Shown here in pieces: positions 55,758 to 64,000 of a DNA stretch of 64,000 bases. The first letter of the stretch is position 1. Every line of letters begins with the position of its first letter. The notes below the pieces were generated by a model, which was not told the DNA's origin, did no database searches, and worked only from the letters and a program-made list of their open reading frames with translations. Position numbers and translations under genes: made by a program. This stretch comes from Armillaria gallica (taxonomy: Eukaryota > Basidiomycota > Agaricomycetes > Agaricales > Physalacriaceae): the NCBI GenBank assembly GCA_037576215.1, contig JBANDB010000003.1, positions 1,426,001-1,490,000 on the forward strand, written 5' to 3'.

Positions 55758-58700
55758 CTATTTATCAATGTTCCTCCTCCTAATCCATTCTTGTAAGACC
55801 ATCGGCGCATTTTTGAGCTCGCCCAGCGTTTTCCATTCATCTTCGTTGGCAGGTAGCCCTTTGAATCGAACTCAGAATTTCTTGATGCGTCGATGCTTTC
55901 TAGGTGCCTTGAACATGTGTTCGTTCACGATCCTTTCCACCTCCATCTCTGGAAGTTCCTCGAAGTCTAAACGATTGAGATTCCGAGTCGGTCGTATACC
56001 AAGATCAGGAGTAGATGGTTGATACTTCTCTAGATGCGCAATATTGATAATAGGATGCATTCGGTAAGAAGCAGGTAACCGGAGTTGATAAGTCACGGGG
56101 CTCAACTTTCGTATCACTTCAAACAGTCCATCATACCTCATTAGTAACTTCTTGCCTCGTCCTTTCTCATTCTTCAGGAGCTCCAGGGTGTGGATTCAGG
56201 AGTACTAGATTCCCTTCATTGAATTCAGTGAGTAGCCTTCCTTTATTGTAATTCCTTTCTTAAAAGGCTCGACTTAGTGTTAGTGCCTCCTTTGCTCATG
56301 TACGCTCAGCTTCAAATTGCTCAACCATATCCACGGCGCGATCATCCTCATGCTCAAGATGAACCTTGTCTGGGTTTCCGCCATTACTCACTGTGTCTCC
56401 CAAGGGTCTTGGGATATAGGAAGGGTTCGAAAGTAACATGGATTCCATCGTTGGGTGATAGCCAAATAACAAGTACGCTGGTGAGTATCCAGTGATTGTA
56501 TGAGGAGAGCTATTGTAGGATAACGCGAGTCCATCCAGATACTTATCCCAGTCATCACGGTTAGGACCGATATACGCTCGTAATGCAATTTCCAGTCCTT
56601 GGTTCAGTATCTCCGTTTGTCCGTTGGCTTGAGGGTGATGGGAAGTGGTTAATGCTCATTTCATTCCCATTAACTGACAAACCTCCTTCCAGAAGTTATT
56701 CTTCCATCGAGCATCTCTGTCCATGATAATTTGTGATGGTATACCAAATTTTGAGATAACATGATGATAAAATAGACGGGCGGTCTCTTCATCTGTTATC
56801 TTAGTGTTGCAGGGTATAAAGAAGGCATACTTGGTGAGTTTATCCACTATCACGAGGATGTTATCATGTCCTGATGCATCTGGTAGTTCAGGAATGAAGT
56901 CTATGGATACCACTTCGAAGGGACGTGTTGGAATAGGAATTGGCTGGAGAAACCCTACAGGTCCGTGGCGCTGTGGTTTCGATTTTTGGCAGATATCACA
57001 GGTGCTTACATATCGCCGTAGATCTCTAGACATTCCGGGCCAATAATGTGTCAACGCAAGACGATTATAGCACTTATAATATCCCCCATGCGCAGATTCG
57101 GTCAGTGAGTTATGTATTTGATCCATTACTGATACTCTGAAAGCCACAGGTACACATAGATGACTATTGCCATTACTGTCCTCAAAGAACAGTAGGCCTT
57201 CATTGGAATATTGATACTGTGGGTATCGAGGTGATATATGAGAATCTGGCTCTTGAAGAGATTCTAGGACCTCTTTGAAGTGAGGGTCATCCTGGTATGC
57301 GGTGCGCCATTTCATTAATTCTTTGGGCCTAATATGAACGAGAATATTGTAGAACTGGGCTGTTGCCAAAGGAACAGCTGCAATGTCTTCCGAACCTTTT
57401 GCTACTGTTACATCTCCTAGGTCCATTGCAAATTCTTCAGGAAAAGTTCGCATTGATGTTCTGATAAACTTAGAACCAATGGTGAGTAATTTATGTTCGA
57501 ACCTTTCTCCCAGCTCTTCATACATATTTCGCATAGGATCTGGATCCTCATTGTGTGAGAGATTTACTGACCTTACTGGATCTGAGGAAGGACCGTAGTC
57601 AGTAGGAGTATGCCACCGTAATCGGGAAATAGGATCAACATTTGAATGCACCCTTCCTGCTCGATGAACGATGTGCATATTCGGGTACGTGGCAAATACT
57701 GTACCCCAAGTTAGCAAGCGCCGATTAACATTCTGGAATGTTTTACTCCATGTCAAGGCGGCATGATCCGTGATAGCAAGGATTTGTTCACCTTCAATGT
57801 ACAGCTGAAATTTAATGAGTGCTTCCTTCAATGCTAGTGCCTCACGTTCAGTAGGAGAATAATTTCTTTCCACTGATTTGAGTACTCGTGACCAGTAGCA
57901 AACTACTCTTTCTACGTGAACTGTAGTCTCCTCAAATGTCTTCACCCATTTCCCAGGTGGTGGGACATCATTAAATTCCTTTGATATGGATGGGATGACT
58001 TGGGGAATGTCTTCGCCACTGTCGAAAGCTTTCTTGAACTGATCGTAAAGCCTGGTTCCATGTAGATCTTTGATCAAAATAGGCTGTACCTGCTGAAGTA
58101 TTCCAGCTAGTCCGTAATCGCAAGCATCCGTATACACTCGATAAGGTAAGCCTCGAGTTGCATAACCCCGTACAGGTGCATTAGCTAACACCTGTTTGCA
58201 TAAGGAGAAGGCTTCATCATGGACGTCAGTCCATTTCCATTCGATCCCTTTCTTTAGGAGCTGAAACAAAGGGTAAGCAATCCAAGCATAAAATGGAACA
58301 TAAGCAGAAAAGTATACCATCATACCTAGGAATGTTTGTAGTTCTCGTACATTTAGAGGTTTTTCCAAGGCTAATATAGCTTCCACTTTCTCCCGATGAG
58401 TGGACATTCCCAAACGTGATACCTTCTGTCCAAGTAGAAGAAGGGACTGGTAAGCGAAGTGACATTTAGGCAACGAGAGAGTTATTCCCGAGGAGGTAAT
58501 AGCCTGAAGGACCTGATCGACATGCTGTAAATGTTCCTCAAATGTTAAAGAAAAGATAACAATGTCATCGATATATACCAATGCGAATATCCACAGGAAT
58601 GGAGCTAATACATTCTGCATCACTCGCTGAAATACACTGGGGCTGTTACGATATCCAAATGGCATGCACGTGAATTGCCATAATCCTCGATGACTACGAA

Positions 58701-59700
58701 AGGCTAGCTTCTCTCGTGAATTCTCATGAACAATGAGCTGTGTAAAACCAGACAAAGCGTCGAGCGTAGATAGCCATTGTGCACCTGAGAGAGCTTGAGT
58801 GATATCGTCTTGCTTTGGCAAAGGAAATTCATCAGGTATAACCATGCTGTTTAATTTCCGGTAATCAATAACCATTCGAGGCTTACCATTCTGATACACA
58901 ATGAAGGCAGGGGCTGCACAGGGACTTCGCGAGGGCTCTATAACACCTAATTGAATCCAAGCATCTACCTGTTTATCCATGACTTCACGGCTTGCTGGGG
59001 AAACCGGAAATGGTGGTAACGACACTGGTTGTGATCCGGGTTTCAACTGAATTTCTACTCGAGCATCATTGGTCCCTAGCCTGCCGTCCAATCCAAACGC
59101 CATCTGATTTCGCTGAATAACCTCTTGAAGCTGCTTCCGTTGGTCTTGAGAAAGGTCAGGCGAGAGATCAAGTTCCTCAAGCAGTCGTGTTGAAGGAATA
59201 GGATCACCAGGTGTATCCGCTGTCTTGGGTCCACCCTCTATAGGCTCCTGTGATGCCGGATCATCGGGCTCAGTTGCGTTCCGTTGTGCCTTCAAGGTAA
59301 TTTCTGATTGGCTCCATATGGCTAGTGCTGAAGATGTCGTCATCAGATTCTTTTCTTCCACCATATGGCGTATAAATGCTGCATGCACCTCCTGAAATTC
59401 CTTTCCCTCCCCTCGCTGTTCTGGATCTAGCCAGTTCCTAGGATTATGGACCTTACTCAGAACTTGTCCTTTACTGATGACTACTGGGCTGTCTGAAAAG
59501 TTCGAGATATGCAAGAAAGGGTAGTCAGCAGAGATAAGGGAATCAGGTGAGCCATAAATTTGACGTGCATTATTGTCCTGCTGAATGCTTCGTTCGACAA
59601 ATAGACTCTGACTGTCACTCGAAAAATGAATATTCACCAGAATGTGAAGGCAAGATTCTGGGGGTATCACTGCGCGTACCTTAGCTTTGACGTCTCCCCG
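55758..59700 (-). pseudogene. Gypsy A pol: reverse transcriptase, RNase H, integrase, chromodomain
   Basis: The main frame (59670-56659, 1004 codons) contains RT (APAFIVYQNGKPRMVIDYRK, LDALSGFTQLIVHE, MPFGYRNSPSVFQRVM, LVYIDDIVIFSLTFEEHL), RNase H (YRVYTDACDYGLAGILQQ, LALKEALIKFQLYIEGE, ITDHAALTW), the integrase zinc domain (H...HYWPGMSRDLRRYV..C..C), VSIDFIPELPDASG and IIMDRDARW. After the TGA at 56656 come SHHPQANGQTE (catalytic Glu) and SYNSSPHTITGYSPAYLLFG. A frameshift near 56170 leads to MRYDGLFEVIRKLSP and a chromodomain (EMEVERIVNEH, RFKGLPANEDEWKTLGEL, VLQEWIRRR), stop at 55758. YIDD and the DDE residues are intact. Confidence 0.95.
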
Positions 59701-59766
59701 TCCTTCGGCTCATTTCCTTCGACAATGAAGCTTCTGAGAATGACGATGGATTCGACTGCGAGATAT

Positions 59767-60360
59767 TCATGCACTCACATCAGGTCGCTTCCTCACAGTG
59801 AAAGTCTTACCTTCCTTGTCAAGGAAAGTAGGGGAGGTTGAACTTGATACCTTTAGTTCATGACCAGTGTCACCGAATGTCAAGATACTCTCTCCCCCCT
59901 TATGAATGACGGAAATTGAATATTGGTCCGCAAAATCGTTGCCCAGAATAAAAGGTGTTGTCATTCCTTTTACTACGTAGGCTTCGACATTAATTTTGAC
60001 TGGACCTTGTTTAGTGTCAAAGTAAAGATCGAGCTTAACGAAGCCAGAAATGCTAGAGGAGCCTGTAACTTGTACGAGATTAATCTGCTGCCCTGCTCGA
60101 ATAGTCGGACTGTGTGAAAGATTCCTTAGTGCTTCCTGCGATATCAATGTTATATCTGATCCCGAGTCAATTATAACTTTGATCTTGTCACGGTGAAGGC
60201 TGTTCACGCTCGCCATCGCTTCTGTTGCCTTGCTCCCTAAGAATGTGCATCCAGGGGGTCTTTCCATCAATTTCTGTAATTCGATTAGTGACTTGTCAGT
60301 GATGTGACCTGGTTTGTTCTGAGTATCAAATTCCGTCTTGCTAATTGACCTAGCTAATGC
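59767..60360 (-). pseudogene. Gypsy A aspartic protease
   Basis: VIIDSGSDITLISQEAL holds the catalytic D-S-G, and TPFILGNDFADQYSISV the second-half motif. The frame is continuous with gag upstream and pol downstream apart from TGA codons at 60361, 59767 and 59710. Confidence 0.9.
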
Positions 60361-60363
60361 TCA

Positions 60364-62667
60364 TCTAGTTCTCCTGTTCAATGCAGGTTTCTCGTAGAAG
60401 GATGTACAAGCATTTTTTGATTCAACTCGGAAGGTACGAATAGGTGCGAGGCTCTCCTCATTTGAATCGGTCTTGTTACATGAGTCACCCCCCAGGGCTG
60501 AAGGCTTGGCAGTGTCAACCTCAAATGAGCTGATGAGCCTGCACGCAGATTCAGTAGTCTGAAGGGTCTGATCAAAATCCTGGCCGGAAACCTCGGAGTC
60601 ATCCAGCAAATAGTACAGATCATCGTATTCAGCTTGGGAAGGGTCAAAACTAATACTAGCCATATTAGTGTGGGCCAATTTCATGTCTTCGTAATGATGC
60701 TCACATTCCGGATCCCAATGCTGATCACTGCCACAGTGCCGGCAAGGTTGTGCTCCCTTCTGCTTTGGCGTGAATCTCCGCTTTGATATGTTCTTGTCAT
60801 TACGAGGGAATCTGGGTGGAGGAAGTCCATCCAAAGTACCGGCTAAATTGGTGCGTACTGTCCTTTCCTGATTTCCATATCTTGAATCTGGGTTTCTAAA
60901 GGATACGGGCCGTTCAAATTGAGGTGCCTGTGATGGGTGAGACAGACGCATCAGCGTATGCTTATGGAATCGAATCGCATTCTGGAACTGTACCGCTGTT
61001 TCATAAGACTCAGTGTTCAGCACTGTGTGCCATACAGCAGGTGCTCCTCCCATGATTTCGCTAATCAGCTCATGATCGCTTACCTCACTTGCTAGGGTCA
61101 TTAGTTCCTTCTTACGAATGTAGTACTCACTCGGAGTCTCCCTGGAATGACCCCATTCATGGTAAGTCGCTCATAATGCTTTAGCCTTGTGGTCCTCCCA
61201 CCATTTGCGATTCATGTAGAAGGCTGCTATTGCCTCTCGCATGGTATCCCAGTCTTCTTCAAGGATTTCACGATGTGCCATTGGCAAGGAAAAATACCAT
61301 TTTTTGGCAGAATCTGTAAGTCATTTAGGGATGATTTTTCCAAGTTGAACAAAGACCTTATCACTCCATGCGCTCAGGTCATCAATTTTCCGCATCCAAG
61401 CTACAATTGTATCACCATTACCGTCCCATGTTGGTATGTCTGCCAATTTTAGCTTCTGATCAAACTGAGGTCCAGAATCATTCGATGCGACAGTACTGTT
61501 TGGTTGCGCACTAGTCCGAGAGTGAGGGTTTTGGAATCTGCATGAGTGCCTATCCTCCTCTTCCTCTGGATTCCTCCTCGGATTGCTGTAGGGTGCTTGT
61601 CCATGCTTGAATGGTCCGAGAAAATCTTCCTGAGCGGCTCCATTGCTTCGCTGACCTCCATTCTGGAAAGTATATGATGTCCAGTTTTTGGCAATGTTGG
61701 AGCCAGGTTGTTGCAAGGTGCTGGTACGGTTACAATATCTAAGCTGGGGAATAGGAACTAATGTTCGATGTCTCCCTGTAGACGGTCTGGCCTCAATATC
61801 CCGGTGATCTGGTTGCGTGGGCGACCTATTATATTGACTGACAGAGTCAAACGGTTCGTCAAGTGGTGGGAGCGATGGAATTTGATCCTGTAAGTCGTCC
61901 TGATCCTGTTTATGCATGCAATGCGGTCTTCCTGTTGTCCAGTCATGATATTTATCGAGTTGGAATAGAAAGTTCTCAGTTTGAGCTCTGAAGCTTATGA
62001 TGAATAACTCCAGGTCGCTGTACGAGATCCACTCAGTGATGTCGTTGGATTGTCCCCATGCTGGAAGTGCTAGCTTGGGAATTCTGTTTGCCTCCAATGA
62101 AACCTGTGCTCTTGATTTTCGTTCATGCAGCATGCTCATGAATTCACTGCAGAGCTCTCGATTTAGATGGAAGCCGACATCACTATTCTCTGTTCTAATG
62201 AGATGGACTCATGCTAGAAGCTGCTCCATACCGATAAGTATCTTCTGAAATCGCTTGTATTGTGCCAGGCTGAGGATATTCGACTTGTACAGGTTAATCC
62301 GCATATGCTTCTTCAAGATGTCATAAGCGTCACTCATACGACGATGACCAATGCCATCCCTGTCAGCCTCTGCCAGCCTGAATAATGGTCCTGCGGTTGC
62401 CCATATGAACTCAAAGTCCCTTTCTGTCTTGTCGTCACATTCCTTGGGTGAGAATGGATTTCCTGGTGGTTCTAGTTCAAGTAGGTCCTCCTCGAGTTGT
62501 ACTAGACGAGACTGTCTGACCGTTTCGACTGTAGGCCCAGATATACCTGTCTGTGACCCTGTTTGAGCTTCGTTATCAGTAGTAAGGACAGTCGGAGATC
62601 CTATGAAACGAGCTGAAATGGTTTCCTTGTGTTGCTGATCCGCTTCCATGAGAGATGACGAAGGCAT
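60364..62667 (-). pseudogene. Gypsy A gag
   Basis: Starts at the ATG at 62667. The N-terminal part (62667-62212) is Gln/Glu-rich with a helical segment (MSDAYDILKKHMRINLYKS). A long polar linker follows. The capsid-like core (61480-61000) includes LADIPTWDGNGDTIVAWMRK, WSDKVFVQLGKIIPK, LTDSAKKWYFSLP and WDTMREAIAAFYMNRKW. The zinc knuckle CRHCGSDQHWDPEC (C-x2-C-x4-H-x4-C) lies near 60745-60700. In-frame TGA codons at 62209, 61321, 61171 and 60361 are the only interruptions. Three of them sit where an arginine codon CGA would fit. Confidence 0.93.
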
Positions 62668-62757
62668 TGCTTCGCTAGGATCAATGAGATTGAGAATAAG
62701 TTGTGTGAATGGATCAATGATGCTATGATGTAAGTGAACTCCTTATCAAGGTAAAAG

Positions 62758-62772
62758 CCAATGTGTCCACCA
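62758..62772 (-). other. Candidate primer-binding site of Gypsy A
   Basis: On the element strand TGGTGGACACATTGG starts one base after the 5' LTR. TGG pairs with the CCA tail of a tRNA. The tRNA species could not be named. Confidence 0.5.
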
Positions 62773-62773
62773 A

Positions 62774-63182
62774 TGTTGCGAATGAGAGTAAATCTGCGAA
62801 GAAAAGGTTAGTATATCCGTAGATAGATAAATCTGTTACCTTCACTGATGTACTAGATAAGAGCTGAGGATGATAATAGAAGAAAGTTCAATCAGTTACC
62901 GTGTAAGTGTTCACTTGAGCCTTTGATTCCGATTAACCTATAGAGGTTCGGCAATCCCTTAAGTTCACTTGTAAGTAAAGGCATAAAGGGGTTGTAATTC
63001 AAAGTGAGTATCTAGTACACTACTGCTCATATATATATACTTGTCACCGAAGACGCGAGAAGGTTCCATGGTATTCTAGTGGAAGAAGAGTAAAGGTGAC
63101 TCGAAGATATGAAAGGAGATAGTCATAGCGAAAGGAGATAATGGAGTCAACGGTACGTAGTCATATAGGTAATCCCATAACA
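62774..63182 (-). repeat. 5' LTR of Gypsy A (right)
   Basis: 409 bp, TGTTGCGAA...CCCATAACA, followed by the target duplication GAGGC. Confidence 0.96.
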
Positions 63183-63187
63183 GAGGC

Positions 63188-64000
63188 CTCAATATGAATG
63201 GTTGTCTCCCAGAATGGTGCTAGATCTTTTGTTTCAGCATCCTCTGCCCTTCTTCCAATTATGGCAGGCTCATATGCCACAACTGGATTGTCAAAGTAAG
63301 GTCTACTCTTCTGGAGAATGATGGTCAGGCTCACCCTGAGTGAAGCATCAAACTCCTGTCCCATGACAACCTTTGCTTCTTTCCACTGCTGTAACTTTAC
63401 CTTCTCTGGTGTCTCATCTCCCCCTACAGCCAAGTTCTTCCCAAAATGATAGCCCTGGCATACAGCATAGCTGGTCCAGTCTACATGTGCCTCTGTCTCC
63501 ATCTTGAGAATCTTCTAAATTGTGTATGCAAACTGATAGCTCTGTAAAGTGGCTCTGCACAGCAGTGTGTTACTCAAAATGGTCTGGAGGACCAAAAAGT
63601 CCTCAATGGTAATGGGTCTTGGGAGGGTCTTATCTTTTGGATCTGTTGCCAATCAGATGAAGAGGGCTGTCATTGAGCCTGTCTACTAAGAGGTACCCTC
63701 TCTGCCAGGCTCCCGAGGATTCCTTCATGGTCACCACCAGGTATTCATGCTCCTCAGCCAAGTGAGATTTACAGTATTCGACCTATTCAACATGCATGGG
63801 TCCAAGGCCTCACAGGAGAAAGGGGAAATTATACTTGAGGTCATTGAGAAGCTATGTGATGGTCATTGCACTACTGTGCAGGGAAGATGTACATGTCATT
63901 GATAGGATTGTTGGAGTTTTATGGCAGAGTGGTGAAGTAGAATATGATGCAGAATAGGTGGGAAAAGCACTGGAAGAGAATCCTCTTTCTGTCATCGTTG
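63188..64000 (-). pseudogene. Unassigned gene interrupted by Gypsy A, upstream piece
   Basis: Coding-like blocks run from the window edge leftwards: HLAEEHEYLVVTMKESSG, WQRGYLLVDRLNDSPLHL, a frame change, TIEDFLVLQTILSNTLL, YQFAYTI, a stop, then the open frame 63502-63188 (DWTSYAVCQGYHFGKN, WKEAKVVMGQEFDASL, YFDNPVVAYEPAII, KDLAPFWETTIHIEA). The last residue joins SNSGFRNCH at 53800 across the element. The protein looks like a member of a fungal hypothetical family; I cannot name it. It continues beyond the window. Stops and frame changes suggest it was already decaying or has unrecognised introns. Confidence 0.45.

Larger units (their letters stand above)
53801..63182 (-). mobile_element. 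Gypsy chromovirus A, complete, with an extra 3' ORF
   Basis: Two 409-bp LTRs with 11 differences (97.3% identical) flank gag, protease, RT, RNase H, integrase and chromodomain on the minus strand, then an extra 325-codon frame before the 3' LTR. The perfect 5-bp duplication GAGGC lies outside (53796-53800 and 63183-63187). Gag-pro-pol is one frame from 62667 to about 56200, interrupted only by TGA stops up to 56656. It is the youngest-looking large element here. Confidence 0.96.

Overview
This window looks like a transposon-rich part of an agaricomycete (Basidiomycota) genome. The evidence is short introns of about 45-55 nt in the genes I could splice, a CxC2-type KDZ transposase gene, chromodomain Gypsy elements, and a multi-exon fungal P450. 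No prokaryotic features, rRNA genes or convincing tRNA genes were seen. Nearly all the coding potential is transposon-derived and degraded. Only one host-type gene, a 12-exon cytochrome P450 at 47689-49795, splices into an uninterrupted protein.

Layout. 1-8747: an old minus-strand Gypsy-like element (E). It was broken by a 1.8-kb TG...CA repeat (D, copy 1), by a Copia element that landed inside D, and by a TIR element (copy a). 8748-14400: a 5'-truncated minus-strand chromovirus (C). 14661-32637: a KDZ transposase gene on the minus strand, split into four pieces. The splitting insertions are a complete Gypsy (B, 15012-27904, TSD CACGT), which itself carries two more TIR elements (copies b and c), a roughly 1.7-kb unidentified insertion, and D copy 2, which sits inside a 45-nt KDZ intron. 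33056-38070: degenerate minus-strand genes, including a broken copy of an agaricomycete repetitive gene of unknown function. 38430-41505: a non-autonomous element with inverted ends. 42310-43962: two tail-to-tail fragments of 2OG-Fe(II) oxygenases. 45297-45680: the 3' end of a carboxylesterase gene. 47689-49795: the P450. 50858-51236: a hAT-like MITE. 51836-52262: a solo LTR (TSD GGTAC). 53801-63182: a complete chromovirus (A, TSD GAGGC) with an extra intact 325-codon ORF between pol and the 3' LTR. The gene that A interrupted continues to the window end.

How the parts fit. The insertions are nested, so relative ages can be read: E and KDZ are the oldest hosts; D, B, C and TIR copy a came later; the Copia went into D, and TIR copies b and c went into B. 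Decay is dominated by CpG transitions. 10 of 11 substitutions between the two LTRs of A, and every substitution I found between the LTRs of B, fall in CG/TG/CA dinucleotides. All seven in-frame stops in the single gag-pro-pol frame of A are TGA, as CGA-to-TGA changes would give. Several target-site duplications differ only as CG versus TG or CA. This is what cytosine methylation and deamination of silenced transposons would leave behind.

The strongest candidates for something undescribed are: (1) a TIR element family with three copies and a 4-bp CG-centred target duplication; (2) the intact extra ORF of Gypsy A; (3) a Tf1-like self-priming arrangement in Gypsy B; and (4) repeat D with its tandem tRNA B-box-like units.
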